Shown here: positions 53,275 to 62,756 of the stretch, piece after piece
How the letters are laid out: each line of letters starts with the position of its first letter
Numbering within the stretch: the first letter of the stretch is position 1
Assembly (NCBI RefSeq): GCF_000336715.1
Contig: NZ_AOMF01000153.1
Location: 1-62,854, forward strand
Direction of reading: 5' to 3'
Source: Halococcus thailandensis JCM 13552
Lineage (GTDB): Archaea; Halobacteriota; Halobacteria; Halobacteriales; Halococcaceae
DNA: 62,854 nucleotides
Program-made: the position numbers and the translations under genes
The notes under the pieces: model-generated
Database searches by the model: none
Told to the model about the DNA's origin: nothing
What the model saw: only the letters and a program-made list of their open reading frames with translations

Positions 53275-53663
53275 CCGACAACGATCCGCTCGCCGACGCG
53301 CTCTCCGGCATCGACAACGCCGAAGGCGTTGGCCAGCTCGACTTCACCGTGCAGCCCGCCTCGAACACGATCGGCTCCGTCCTGGAGGTCATCTACGACC
53401 GCGGCTACATCGACGGCTTCGAGTTCGTCGACGACGGCCGTGCTGGGAAGTTCGAGGTCGAACTCAGAGGCAAGATCAACCGCTGTGGCGTCGTCAAGCC
53501 CCGCTACTCCGCTGGGGCCGACGAGTTCGAGAAATGGGAGAAACGGTTCCTCCCGGCCCGCGACTACGGGACGCTCATCGTCACGACGAGCCACGGCGTG
53601 ATGAGCCACTACGAGGCCAGAGAGGAAGGTCTCGGCGGGCAGGTGCTCGCCTACGTATACTGA
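53271..53663 (+). CDS. rps8: 30S ribosomal protein S8
   Basis: 130 residues. The N-terminal domain opens [17 protein letters not shown], and the C-terminal [20 protein letters not shown] motif binds helix 21 of 16S rRNA. Spacing to L6 is two bases. Confidence 0.98.
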   Translation: MTDNDPLADALSGIDNAEGVGQLDFTVQPASNTIGSVLEVIYDRGYIDGFEFVDDGRAGKFEVELRGKINRCGVVKPRYSAGADEFEKWEKRFLPARDYGTLIVTTSHGVMSHYEAREEGLGGQVLAYVY

Positions 53664-53665
53664 TA

Positions 53666-54214
53666 ATGACAGAACAACGACTCACGATTCCGGAGGGGGC
53701 AAGCGCGGAGACGGAGCGCTTCGACCTCACGATCTCCGGCGAGAACGGCAGCGTCACGCGACGGCTCTGGTATCCGAACGTCTCGGTCTCCGTCGAGGAC
53801 GACGCGGTGGTCCTCGCGAGCGACGCCGAGGACGCCAAGACGACGGCGACGATGAGCACGTTCGTCAGCCACATCCAGAACGCCTTTCACGGTGTGAGCG
53901 AGGGCTGGACCTACGAGATGGACGTCTTCTACTCGCACTTCCCGATGCAGGTGCGCGTCGAGGACGGCGACGTCGTGATCCAGAACTTCCTCGGCGAGCA
54001 GGCACCGCGCCGAACGCCGATCCGTGGCGACACGACCGTGGAGGTCGACGACGAGCATATCACGCTCTCGGGGCCGAACAAGGAGGACGTCGGCCAGACC
54101 GCCGCGGACATCGAACAGCTCACCCGCGTCAGCGGGAAGGACACACGGGTGTTCCAGGACGGCGTCTACATCAGCGGCAAACCGACCCGGGAGGTGAGCG
54201 CCGGTGGCCAGTAA
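53666..54214 (+). CDS. rpl6: 50S ribosomal protein L6
   Basis: 182 residues of two L6 repeats, with the archaeal C-terminal region [15 protein letters not shown]. It sits at the factor-binding site near the sarcin-ricin loop. It overlaps the GTG start of L32e by 11 bases. Confidence 0.98.
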   Translation: MTEQRLTIPEGASAETERFDLTISGENGSVTRRLWYPNVSVSVEDDAVVLASDAEDAKTTATMSTFVSHIQNAFHGVSEGWTYEMDVFYSHFPMQVRVEDGDVVIQNFLGEQAPRRTPIRGDTTVEVDDEHITLSGPNKEDVGQTAADIEQLTRVSGKDTRVFQDGVYISGKPTREVSAGGQ

Positions 54215-55109
54215 CGAACGCGAACTCACGGCCATCGACGGCGTCGGCGAGGAGACCGCGGACGAACTCCGTGATGCCGGCTACGAGACGATCGACGATC
54301 TCCGCGACGCCGATCAGGACGAACTGAGCGAGGTCGAGGGGATCGGTACCGCGCTCGCCGCACGGATCGCGGCCGACGTCGGCGAGATCGACGTCGACGA
54401 GTCGGACGAGGAGACGCCCGAAGAGCTGACCGAGGTCAGCGGCGTCGGCGAGGAGAAGGCCGACGCGCTGCGCGAGGCCGACTTCGAGTCGGTCGCCGAC
54501 CTCGAACGGGCCGAGCAGTCCGATCTGGCCGATGTCGAGGGCATCGGCAACGCGCTCGCAGCGCGGATCAAGGCCGACGTCGGCGGGCTCGAAGTCGACG
54601 AGGAGACCGACACCGAGGTCGAAGACGAGACGCCCGAAGAGGAGGAGACCGAGGACGTCGAAACCGAACTCCGCCCGCGGGGGCTGACCGAGAAGACGCC
54701 CGACCTCGACGACGAGGAGCAGCGACTGCTCGGCGAGCGCCGGCGGCGGTCCCAGCCGCAGTTCAACCGGCAGGACCACCACAAGAAAAAGCGCGTGTCG
54801 ACCTCGTGGCGACGCCCGCGCGGCCAGCTCTCGAAGCAGCGCCGCGGCGTCAAGGGCAAGGGTGCGAAAGTCGGGGCAGGCTACCGAACCGCGACGGACG
54901 TGCGCGGCCGCCACCCGAGCGGGTTCGAGGAGGTCCGCGTCGAGAACACCGACGATCTGGAGGGTGTCGACGGCGACACCCACGCCGTGCGGATCGGCTC
55001 CACGGTCGGCGGTCGCAAGCGCGAGCGCATCGAGGAGCAGGCCGAAGACGACGGGATCCGGGTGCTCAACCCGACCTACGTCGAAGTCGAGGTGAACGAG
55101 AATGAGTGA
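54204..55109 (+). CDS. rpl32e: 50S ribosomal protein L32e with two N-terminal helix-hairpin-helix modules
   Basis: 301 residues from a GTG start. Two helix-hairpin-helix modules (8-62 and 75-129, each with GVGEE and EGIG turns) and an acidic linker precede the L32e core (about 175-301, with [19 protein letters not shown] and [15 protein letters not shown]). N-terminal extensions are known in haloarchaeal L32e. The modules are close relatives of the one at the end of S3 in this operon. Confidence 0.97.
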   Translation: MASNERELTAIDGVGEETADELRDAGYETIDDLRDADQDELSEVEGIGTALAARIAADVGEIDVDESDEETPEELTEVSGVGEEKADALREADFESVADLERAEQSDLADVEGIGNALAARIKADVGGLEVDEETDTEVEDETPEEEETEDVETELRPRGLTEKTPDLDDEEQRLLGERRRRSQPQFNRQDHHKKKRVSTSWRRPRGQLSKQRRGVKGKGAKVGAGYRTATDVRGRHPSGFEEVRVENTDDLEGVDGDTHAVRIGSTVGGRKRERIEEQAEDDGIRVLNPTYVEVEVNENE

Positions 55110-55563
55110 TCTGAGCGCACAGCGACGGCTCGCGGCGGACGTCCTCGACGTCGGGAAGAACCGTGTCTGGTTCGATCCCGAAGCACAAGAGGAGATCGCC
55201 GAGGCGATCACCCGCGAGGACATCCGCGAGCTCGTCACGGAAGGGACGGTCGACGCGAAGGCGGCGAAATCGAACTCGCGTGGCCGTGCGCGCGAGCGCA
55301 ACCAAAAGCGCGCCGCCGGCCACCGGAAGGGAACGGGTACCCGGAAGGGGACCGCCGGCGCGCGCGAGAACAGCAAGGACGCATGGGTCTCGCGGATCCG
55401 TGCGCAGCGCCGACGGCTGAAGGAGCTGCGCGCGGAGGGCACCATCGACCGAACGCAGTACCGCACGCTGTACGACAAGGCGGGCGGCGGCGAGTTCGAC
55501 AGCGTCGACAGGCTGGAGAGCTTCGCCGAGAACGAATTCGACATCGAACTGGAGGACGAATAA
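55102..55563 (+). CDS. rpl19e: 50S ribosomal protein L19e
   Basis: 153 residues. It opens with [20 protein letters not shown], and the Arg/Lys/Gly-rich [19 protein letters not shown] stretch penetrates rRNA. The long C-terminal helix extends from the particle surface. Overlaps L32e by eight bases and L18 by one. Confidence 0.98.
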   Translation: MSDLSAQRRLAADVLDVGKNRVWFDPEAQEEIAEAITREDIRELVTEGTVDAKAAKSNSRGRARERNQKRAAGHRKGTGTRKGTAGARENSKDAWVSRIRAQRRRLKELRAEGTIDRTQYRTLYDKAGGGEFDSVDRLESFAENEFDIELEDE

Positions 55564-56144
55564 TGGCAACAGGACCACGATACAACGTACCGATGCGCCG
55601 CCGGCGCGAGGTCCGGACGGACTACCATCAGCGGTTGCGCCTGTTGAAATCAGGCAAACCCCGACTGGTTGCCAGAAAGAGCAACCGCCACGTCAGGGCG
55701 CAGCTGGTGACCCCCAGTCCCGACGGTGACGAAACGCACGCGAGCGCGAGCTCGGCCGATCTCGCCGAATACGGCTGGGAGGCTCCCACGGGGAACCTGC
55801 CCAGTGCGTACCTGACGGGACTGCTGGCCGGGCTTCGCGCGCGAGACACCGAGATCGACGAGGCAGTGCTCGACATCGGGCTCAACGCCGCGACGCCGGG
55901 GAGCAAGCTGTTCGCGATCCAGGAGGGCGCGATCGACGCGGGGCTCGACGTCCCGCACAACGAGTCGGTGTTCGCCGACTGGGAGCGCACCAGCGGCGAG
56001 CATATCGCCGACTACGCGGAGAGTCGCGACGAGGCGCTCTATTCGGGCGACTTCGACGCGACCGAACTGCCCGACCACTTCGAGGAGATACGACAAACCA
56101 TCATGGACGAATTCGACCACGAACTGGGAGGCGACGATGAGTAA
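55563..56144 (+). CDS. rpl18: 50S ribosomal protein L18
   Basis: 193 residues, the archaeal L18/L5e type. The N-terminal [20 protein letters not shown] and [14 protein letters not shown] bind 5S rRNA; the C terminus is acidic. Start and end overlap the neighbours. Confidence 0.98.
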   Translation: MATGPRYNVPMRRRREVRTDYHQRLRLLKSGKPRLVARKSNRHVRAQLVTPSPDGDETHASASSADLAEYGWEAPTGNLPSAYLTGLLAGLRARDTEIDEAVLDIGLNAATPGSKLFAIQEGAIDAGLDVPHNESVFADWERTSGEHIADYAESRDEALYSGDFDATELPDHFEEIRQTIMDEFDHELGGDDE

Positions 56145-56769
56145 TCGAGGCTGGGAGCCGCGCACGCGGCTCGGCAAGCTGGTCGCCGAGGAGGAGATCA
56201 CCACGATGGACGAGGCGCTCAACTCGGGGCTCCCACTGAAGGAGCCGGAGATCACCGATCAGCTCCTCTCGATCGAGGACGACGTGCTCGACATCAACAT
56301 GGTCCAGCGGATGACCGACTCCGGTCGGCGGGTGAAGTTCCGCTGTGTCGTCGCCATCGGCGACCGCAACGGCTACGTCGGCTACGCCGAGGGCCGCGAC
56401 GACCAGGTCGGCTCGGCGATCCAGAAGGCCATCGAGATCGCGAAGCTCAACATGGTGCGCGTCTCGCGTGGCTGTGGCTCGTGGGAGTGTGGCTGCGGCC
56501 GACCACACACCGTGGCGCTGCGGACGGACGGAAAGGCCGGCAGCGTCGAGGTCGAGCTCCGGCCGGCCCCCAGAGGGCTCGGGCTCGCAGCGGGTGAAAC
56601 CGCCCGCTCGGTGCTCGAACTCGCCGGCATCGAGGACATCTGGACGAACTCCTCGGGCAAGACCCGTACTACTGTGAACTTCGCGAAGGCGACGTTCAAC
56701 GCGCTCAAGGCGACCAGCGAGGCGCGGGTACCCGAGCGCGCCGTCGAGCAGCGTGAGGTGATCGAGTGA
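56137..56769 (+). CDS. rps5: 30S ribosomal protein S5
   Basis: 210 residues. A dsRBD-like N-terminal domain has [20 protein letters not shown], and a C-terminal domain ends with [19 protein letters not shown]. Three cysteines in [15 protein letters not shown] are an archaeal feature. It contributes to decoding fidelity. The TGA overlaps the L30 ATG. Confidence 0.98.
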   Translation: MSNRGWEPRTRLGKLVAEEEITTMDEALNSGLPLKEPEITDQLLSIEDDVLDINMVQRMTDSGRRVKFRCVVAIGDRNGYVGYAEGRDDQVGSAIQKAIEIAKLNMVRVSRGCGSWECGCGRPHTVALRTDGKAGSVEVELRPAPRGLGLAAGETARSVLELAGIEDIWTNSSGKTRTTVNFAKATFNALKATSEARVPERAVEQREVIE

Positions 56770-57233
56770 TGCAAGCGCTCGTCCAGCTGCGCGGCGAGGT
56801 GAACATGGAGGGTGGCGTGCGCGATACGCTCTCGATGCTCAACGTCCACAGCACGAACCACTGCGCGCTCGTCCCCGAGACCGACACCTACGAGGGAATG
56901 ATAACGAAGGTCAACGACTACGTCGCCTTCGGCGAGCCGAGTCCGGGCGTGCTCGCGACGCTGCTGCAGACGCGTGGTGAGCCCGCCGAGGGCGATGGCG
57001 ATATCGACGACGAGTGGGTGAGCGAGAACACCGACTACGACGACGTCTCGGCGCTCGCTGAAGGACTTCTCGCCGAGGAGACGACGCTGCGCGAGGCGGG
57101 GCTGACGCCCGCACTGCGTCTCCACCCGCCACGGGGCGGTCACGACGGCGTGAAACACCCCGTGCCGGAGGACGGCGAACTCGGCAGGCACAGTACGGAG
57201 GAAATCGACGCGCTGTTGACGGCGATGCGCTGA
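56769..57233 (+). CDS. rpl30: 50S ribosomal protein L30
   Basis: 154 residues from the ATG at 56769, the length usual for haloarchaea; a GTG one codon upstream is rejected. [19 protein letters not shown] and LRLHPPRGGHDGVKHPV are diagnostic of the long archaeal form (L7e-like). Confidence 0.98.
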   Translation: MQALVQLRGEVNMEGGVRDTLSMLNVHSTNHCALVPETDTYEGMITKVNDYVAFGEPSPGVLATLLQTRGEPAEGDGDIDDEWVSENTDYDDVSALAEGLLAEETTLREAGLTPALRLHPPRGGHDGVKHPVPEDGELGRHSTEEIDALLTAMR

Positions 57234-57247
57234 CGGAGATTACAACG

Positions 57248-57757
57248 ATGACAAGCAAAAAACGACGCCAGCGCGGTTCGCGCACCCACAGCGGCGGCTC
57301 GCACAAGAACCGCCGCGGGGCCGGCCATCGGGGCGGGCGCGGGCGCGCGGGGCGCGACGATCACGAGTTCCACAACTACGGACCGCTCGGCAAACACGGG
57401 TTCAGCCGCCCGGAAAAGGCCAAAGAGGAGATCCTCACCGTCGAGGTGCGCGAGCTCGACGAGGACGCCGCCCTCTACGCGGCCGACGGGGTCGCCGAGG
57501 AGACCGACGACGGCTACGAGCTCGACGCGCGCGACATCGTCGAGGACGGCCACGACGCCGACGCCGTGAAGGTGCTCGGTGGCGGCCAGGTCCGCCAGAG
57601 CCTCACGGTGACGGCCGACGCGTTCTCCGAGAGTGCGCGCGAACTCATCGACGAAGCGGGCGGCGAGGCCACGTTGAGCGAGCGCGGCGAGGAGCGACTT
57701 GCCGACCGCGAGGACGACGAGGAAGCCGAAGAGGCTACAAACGCGGAGTCGGAATAG
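57248..57757 (+). CDS. rpl15: 50S ribosomal protein L15
   Basis: 169 residues. The basic, glycine-rich N terminus (GSRTHSGGSHKNRRGAGHR) threads into 23S rRNA, and the C-terminal globular domain resembles L27a. An acidic tail is added. SecY follows after seven bases. Confidence 0.98.
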   Translation: MTSKKRRQRGSRTHSGGSHKNRRGAGHRGGRGRAGRDDHEFHNYGPLGKHGFSRPEKAKEEILTVEVRELDEDAALYAADGVAEETDDGYELDARDIVEDGHDADAVKVLGGGQVRQSLTVTADAFSESARELIDEAGGEATLSERGEERLADREDDEEAEEATNAESE

Positions 57758-57764
57758 ACCGAAA

Positions 57765-59189
57765 ATGGGCTGGAAGGAGACCGCAGAACCCGTTCTGACG
57801 CGGATGCCCTCGGTCAGACAGCCCGAGGGCCACGTCCCGTTCAGACGGAAGCTCGGCTGGACGCTCGGCGTACTCGTGCTGTATTTCTTCCTGACGAACG
57901 TCACCCTCTACGGGTTGGGCGGGCAGGGAGGCGACCTCTTCGGGCGCTTTCGCTCGATCCTCGCCGGGCAGTCCGGCTCGGTCCTCCAGCTCGGTATCGG
58001 TCCGATCGTCACCGCGAGCATCGTGTTGCAGCTTCTCGGCGGCGCGAATCTGTTAGGACTGGATACGAACGATCCACGCGATCAGGTGCTCTATCAGGGG
58101 CTCCAGAAGTTCCTGGTGCTCGTGATGATCTGCATCACGGGGCTGCCGATGGTGTTCGCCGGCAACTACCTGCCGGCGAGCCAGCAGGTAGCGGCGTCGC
58201 TCGGCATCGGTATCGGCGGCGTGAAGTGGCTGCTGTTCGCCCAGATCTTCGTCGGGGCGATCCTCGTGCTGTTCATGGACGAGGTCATCTCGAAATGGGG
58301 CGTCGGCTCCGGGATCGGCCTGTTCATCATCGCCGGCGTGAGCCAGAGCCTCATCGGTGGCTTCTTCGGCGGTGACGGGTTCTTCAGCAGCTGGCTCGAC
58401 ATCATCACCGGAGCGATCGAGGTCTCGCCGCTAACGAGCGAAGGCCTCCAGACGCTGCTGTTCGGTCAGGGTGATCTCATCGCGCTGTTCACCACGCTCC
58501 TGATCTTCGTGGTGGTGGTCTACGCCGAGTCGGTGCGCGTCGAGATCCCGCTCTCCCACGCCAGAGTCAAGGGCGCGCGCGGGCGCTTCCCGGTGAAACT
58601 CATCTACGCGAGCGTCCTGCCGATGATCCTCGTGCGGGCGCTCCAGGCGAACATCCAGTTCCTCGGTCGGATCCTCAACTCCCAGCTCGGGCTACCGGCG
58701 TGGCTCGGCGTCTATTCGGGCGGCCAGCCGGTCGGTGGACTGTTCTACTATCTCGCACCGATCAACGCGCCCGAGCAGTGGCTCGGCGCGAGTCAGGCCG
58801 CCTGGCAGGTCGCGCTGCGCATCGGCGTCGATCTCACCTTCATGGTCGTCGGCGGCGCGATCTTCGCGATCTTCTGGGTCGAGACCGCCGACATGGGGCC
58901 GGAGGCGACCGCGAAGCAGATCCAGAACTCCGGCATGCAGATCCCTGGCTTCCGGCAAAACCCCGGCGTGATCGAGAAGGTGATGGAACGGTACATCCCA
59001 CAGGTCACGGTCATCGGCGGGGCGCTGGTCGGCGTGCTCGCCGTCGGGGCGAACATGATGGGCACCATCGGCGCGGTCTCGGGAACGGGATTGCTGCTCA
59101 CGGTGTCGATCACCTACAAGCTCTACGAGGAGATCGCCGAGGAGCAGCTCATGGAGATGCATCCGATGATGCGCCAGATGTTCGGCTGA
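57765..59189 (+). CDS. secY: preprotein translocase subunit SecY
   Basis: 474 residues with ten transmembrane helices. The plug-region GLGGQGGDLFGRF, the TM5-6 KWGVGSGIGLFI motif and the cytoplasmic loop SHARVKGARGRFPVKLIY that docks the ribosome are visible. It is the central pore of the Sec translocon and closes the ribosomal operon, as in other archaea. Confidence 0.99.
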   Translation: MGWKETAEPVLTRMPSVRQPEGHVPFRRKLGWTLGVLVLYFFLTNVTLYGLGGQGGDLFGRFRSILAGQSGSVLQLGIGPIVTASIVLQLLGGANLLGLDTNDPRDQVLYQGLQKFLVLVMICITGLPMVFAGNYLPASQQVAASLGIGIGGVKWLLFAQIFVGAILVLFMDEVISKWGVGSGIGLFIIAGVSQSLIGGFFGGDGFFSSWLDIITGAIEVSPLTSEGLQTLLFGQGDLIALFTTLLIFVVVVYAESVRVEIPLSHARVKGARGRFPVKLIYASVLPMILVRALQANIQFLGRILNSQLGLPAWLGVYSGGQPVGGLFYYLAPINAPEQWLGASQAAWQVALRIGVDLTFMVVGGAIFAIFWVETADMGPEATAKQIQNSGMQIPGFRQNPGVIEKVMERYIPQVTVIGGALVGVLAVGANMMGTIGAVSGTGLLLTVSITYKLYEEIAEEQLMEMHPMMRQMFG

Positions 59190-59377
59190 GAGCGGCTGCG
59201 GAGCTGCGATACGGCCACGAACACACGATCCGAACGCTCCGTCGAATCGGCGGGTGACGATCGAGCGGCGAACTGTTGTACGCGAACGATCGTGATCGCC
59301 ACGGATAGTGAATCGAGACGCGAACGAACAGGCATATCACCGTCGTTCCCGCCGTTCCGACGGGACGAACTGCTCCA

Positions 59378-60145
59378 ATGCCCCTGTCAAACGTCGTCGT
59401 GGCCGCACTCGTCGTCATCGCCTTCGGTTCCGGGATCGGCATCGCAGCTATCGGTCCCGGCGGTGTCTTTCTGACGATCGCGCTCTATGCGCTGACGCCG
59501 CTGCCCTCGACGACGGTCGCCGGGACGGCCCAGCTGCTGTTCGTCGTGACCGGTCTCGTCGCCACGCTGGCGTACGCTCGGTCCGGCGAGCTCGGGCGGG
59601 AGAACGCGTGGACAGCCGGGTTGCTCTCTGGCGGGAGTATCGTCGGGGCGCTGTTCGGCGCGTGGCTCAACGGCTTCGTCTCACGAGGACTGTTCGGCCT
59701 GTTGCTCGGTCTGCTCGCCGGCGGGACGGGACTCCTCATTCTCTATCGCGAGCGGCGCGCGCTCGATGCGATCGTCACCATCGATCCCACGACGCGGTCG
59801 GGTGCCGTCGGCTACGCCGTTCTCGGGGTGGTGCTCGGCGCGTGTAGCGGCCTGCTCGGCGTCGGCGGACCGGTCATCGCGGTGCCGGCGCTGATCGTCG
59901 TCGGCACGCCGATGTTGGCCGCCATCGCCGTCGCACAGGTGCAGTCGGTGTTCATCGGCTCGTTCGCGGCGCTTGGCTATCTCCTCCAGGATGCGGTTTC
60001 GGCCTCGCTCGCCGCCCTCGTCGGACTGCCGCTGCTGTTCGGCGTCGTCGCCGGGTGGCTGGTCGCACATCGCATCGAGCCCGACCGGCTGAAAGCACTG
60101 CTCGGGGTCGTCCTCCTGGTCGTGGCTCCCTCGCTCGCCCTGTAG
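59378..60145 (+). CDS. TauE/SafE-family anion exporter
   Basis: 255 residues with about eight transmembrane helices arranged as two half-repeats, each with a GxGPGG or GVGGP turn (IGPGGVFL, LLGVGGPVI). The family moves sulfite, organosulfonates or related anions. A GCATATC box near 59332 could be its TATA. Nothing adjacent indicates the substrate. The 188-base gap after secY shows no other feature. Confidence 0.85.
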   Translation: MPLSNVVVAALVVIAFGSGIGIAAIGPGGVFLTIALYALTPLPSTTVAGTAQLLFVVTGLVATLAYARSGELGRENAWTAGLLSGGSIVGALFGAWLNGFVSRGLFGLLLGLLAGGTGLLILYRERRALDAIVTIDPTTRSGAVGYAVLGVVLGACSGLLGVGGPVIAVPALIVVGTPMLAAIAVAQVQSVFIGSFAALGYLLQDAVSASLAALVGLPLLFGVVAGWLVAHRIEPDRLKALLGVVLLVVAPSLAL

Positions 60146-60375
60146 ATCGGTGTAGAGTCGATGAACACGAGGGTTCGGATTTTTGCGCCGGGTTCGGGGA
60201 GAGGCCGATCCCGCGGTGTGGGATACAATGAAATACATACGGATATCGATTCGCAAGCAACGAACTTAGGGGATCGAAACGGCTAGTGTTGGTCGTCGTA
60301 GTGCTCCGCGGCTCGCGTTATCGACGTCGACAGTGACGAGACGGTCGCGGGGCGAAACCGAGATTCAGTATATAC

Positions 60376-61650
60376 ATGTCAGGAACTACATCATCGTATC
60401 GAGAACGACTTCGTGACACGGCATCGGGATTTTTCCAACAGTACGGACTGGCGTTCGTGATGGTCGCCAGCTACTTCGGCTCCGGCTCGATCTTCATCGC
60501 CAGCTCGGCGGGCGTCCGCTTCGGCTACGCGCTGCTGTGGGCGGTCGTCGGCGCGGCGCTGCTCGGCTTCATGGCGCAGGACATGAGCGCACGGCTCGGC
60601 ATCTTCGGCGAACCGCTGATGGTGTTCATCAGACGGAAGCTCGGCGGGCGGCTGGCGACCGTGCTCGCGCTCGTCCTGTCGAGCGGCTGTCTGCTGTGGG
60701 CGTTCGAGCTGACCGCCGCGGTCGGCAAGGGGCTCTCCCTGCTGCTCGGCGGTGCGGTCGGCTGGATGCCGCTGGCTTTCCTCGCCGGACTGGCCGCCGT
60801 CGCCGTCGGCGTGCTCAACTACGAGGGGATCGAGCAGCTGATGACCGCCATGATGATCGGTCTCCTCGTCGTCTATCTCGCCGTCACCGGCACGACCGCG
60901 CCGCCGCTGTCGTCAGTTGTCGGCGGGTTCGTCCCGAGCGTGCCGGACGTCGGTGCGCTCACGCTGGTGGCGTCGATCCTCGGAACGACCGCGCTCTGGC
61001 CAAACTTCTTCCTCGAATCGAATCTCGTCGACGAGAAGGGCTGGACGGGGATTTCGGATATCACACCGATGCGCCGCGATCTCTCCATCGGCTACGCCGT
61101 CGGTGGCGTGACGACGATCGCCATCCTCGTGCTCGCGGCGGCCGTGCTCCGACCGGCGGGCTACACCGAGCTCGAAACGTTCCTCACGCCGGGGCTCGCG
61201 CTCGGTGAGGTGCTCGGCGAGTGGGCACGAACCGTCTTCCTGGTCGGCGCGGTCGCGGCGGCGTTCAACAGCATCATCCCGATCATGTGGACGCCCTCGT
61301 ATCTCATCCAGCACGCGCGCGGAAAGGAAGCCGACTCGGCGAACCGGAGCTTCAAGCTCATCTACGGCGTGCTGGTCACGATCAGCGGCCTCTCGCCGCT
61401 GATTACGATCTTCTTCGGCCTCGGCATCATCGACATGATCCTGCTCTTCCCGGCCTACAACGCCATCGTCGGGCTGCCGATCACGGCCGTCTTCCTCTTC
61501 TGGGCGGTCAACGATGCGGACGTGATGGGCGAATACCGCAACTCGCGGCTGCTCTCGGCGATGAACGCGGTGCTGGTGTTGCTGGCGATCGTCTCCGCCG
61601 CGACGTCGCTACCCGGCGTCGTCGACGCGCTCGTCTCCGGCGGACTCTGA
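60376..61650 (+). CDS. Nramp-like membrane transporter lacking the canonical metal motifs
   Basis: 424 residues with about eleven transmembrane helices and the Nramp fold. In TM1 the metal-binding DPGN is replaced by GSGS (35-38), and in TM6 MPH is replaced by a WPN segment (ALWPNFF, 206-212). So Mn/Fe transport is unlikely and another cation or an organic solute should be considered. A TATATAC sequence directly precedes the ATG, too close to serve this start, so a later start remains possible. The 230-base upstream gap has no other supported feature. Confidence 0.82.
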   Translation: MSGTTSSYRERLRDTASGFFQQYGLAFVMVASYFGSGSIFIASSAGVRFGYALLWAVVGAALLGFMAQDMSARLGIFGEPLMVFIRRKLGGRLATVLALVLSSGCLLWAFELTAAVGKGLSLLLGGAVGWMPLAFLAGLAAVAVGVLNYEGIEQLMTAMMIGLLVVYLAVTGTTAPPLSSVVGGFVPSVPDVGALTLVASILGTTALWPNFFLESNLVDEKGWTGISDITPMRRDLSIGYAVGGVTTIAILVLAAAVLRPAGYTELETFLTPGLALGEVLGEWARTVFLVGAVAAAFNSIIPIMWTPSYLIQHARGKEADSANRSFKLIYGVLVTISGLSPLITIFFGLGIIDMILLFPAYNAIVGLPITAVFLFWAVNDADVMGEYRNSRLLSAMNAVLVLLAIVSAATSLPGVVDALVSGGL

Positions 61651-61722
61651 ATCACCATCAAGGTCGTTTTCGTAGTGCGATAGCGACAGAGAATCAGGTC
61701 GCGTGGTCGGGTCGTGATCGAT

Positions 61723-62388
61723 TCAGCGCGTCCGTCTGGCATCGAGCCGCGCGGCGAGCTGATCGGAGATATCCGTGAGATGGGCGGTAGCGAAGACCGC
61801 GACGAGGACGCCGCCGAGGATGTCGTAGAACAGATCGAGCGCGGTGTCCTCGAGCCCGTACTGGGTGAGCACCTGTGCGGTGCCGAAGGCGGCCGCGGCC
61901 TCGGCGATCAGGAACTCCAGGAGCTCCCAGACGACGCCGAAGGCGACGATGAACAGGAGCAGATAGACGAACGTGAACGCCGGCGGCATGACGATATATT
62001 CGGTGTGTTCGTCGATCGCGCGCGTCGTCGCGTAGGCGACGCCCGCGACCAGCGAGGACGACAACGCGTGCGTGACGTGATCGTACCACCAGATCGAGCT
62101 GTACGCGCTCGCGAAGTCGAGAACGGGCAGCGGGAGCGTGCCGACCGCGTGGAGGAACATCGCGGTCGTGATCCAGAGCACGATGCCGACGTCCATCGTG
62201 AGCGTGTAGCGGCGTTCGAGCACCGCCGGCAGAAACGTGACCGCGAGGGCGATGCCGGCGTTCGTGACCGTGCCGATCGCCCCCGTGAGCACGCCCGCGA
62301 GCACGACGGCCGCGAGAATCGCCTGCATCGCCCGCACCAACCACGCCTGTTGGGTCGAGGAGAGACCGATACGGCGACGGATCTTCAT
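61723..62388 (-). CDS. YjdF/DUF2238-like membrane protein
   Basis: 221 residues with about six transmembrane helices. The conserved polar motifs YDHVTHALSSSLVAGV, VWELLEF and DTALDLFYDILGG match the DUF2238 family. These charged residues inside the membrane suggest an enzymatic or metal-dependent role, but none is established. It overlaps the upstream gene by four bases, so they form an operon. Confidence 0.8.
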   Translation of the reverse strand: MKIRRRIGLSSTQQAWLVRAMQAILAAVVLAGVLTGAIGTVTNAGIALAVTFLPAVLERRYTLTMDVGIVLWITTAMFLHAVGTLPLPVLDFASAYSSIWWYDHVTHALSSSLVAGVAYATTRAIDEHTEYIVMPPAFTFVYLLLFIVAFGVVWELLEFLIAEAAAAFGTAQVLTQYGLEDTALDLFYDILGGVLVAVFATAHLTDISDQLAARLDARRTR

Positions 62389-62756
62389 ATGGTCTCACCC
62401 GTCGGACGGCGTGTGGCGTTCGCACGCAGTCGCCGTCGGAAATACCAGACGAACACACCGGCAGCGATCAGTCCGGCGACGAGCGTCGTCAGGAAGAACA
62501 CCATCAGTTCCCGATTCGTTGCGAAGAAGACCGTGCCGAGATACTCCGCCGACAGCCACGAGCCGAACGCCCAGATGCCGGCGACGCCGAGCGTGGCGAT
62601 CGTCGCGAACCAGACCGCGAAGCCGGGTGTCATCCGAACGGTGGTCGTCAGCTGGAGGGTGACGACGACGAGCAACGCGAGCGTCGCGACCGCGATGCTC
62701 CGGACGAAGCCGGCGACGAACGGCAGCTCGGCGGCACTCAGACCGAACGGAAGCAC
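62385..62756 (-). CDS. four-helix membrane protein of unknown function
   Basis: 123 residues with hydrophobic segments at about 8-34, 45-66 and 78-107, ending in an Arg-rich tail FRRRLRANATRR. Coupled to the DUF2238-like gene by a four-base overlap (ATGA). A GTTTAG-type box (about 62771-62776) is rather close for the ATG at 62756, so a slightly later start is possible. Bases 62757-62854 show nothing else. Not recognised. Confidence 0.65.
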   Translation of the reverse strand: MLPFGLSAAELPFVAGFVRSIAVATLALLVVVTLQLTTTVRMTPGFAVWFATIATLGVAGIWAFGSWLSAEYLGTVFFATNRELMVFFLTTLVAGLIAAGVFVWYFRRRLRANATRRPTGETI

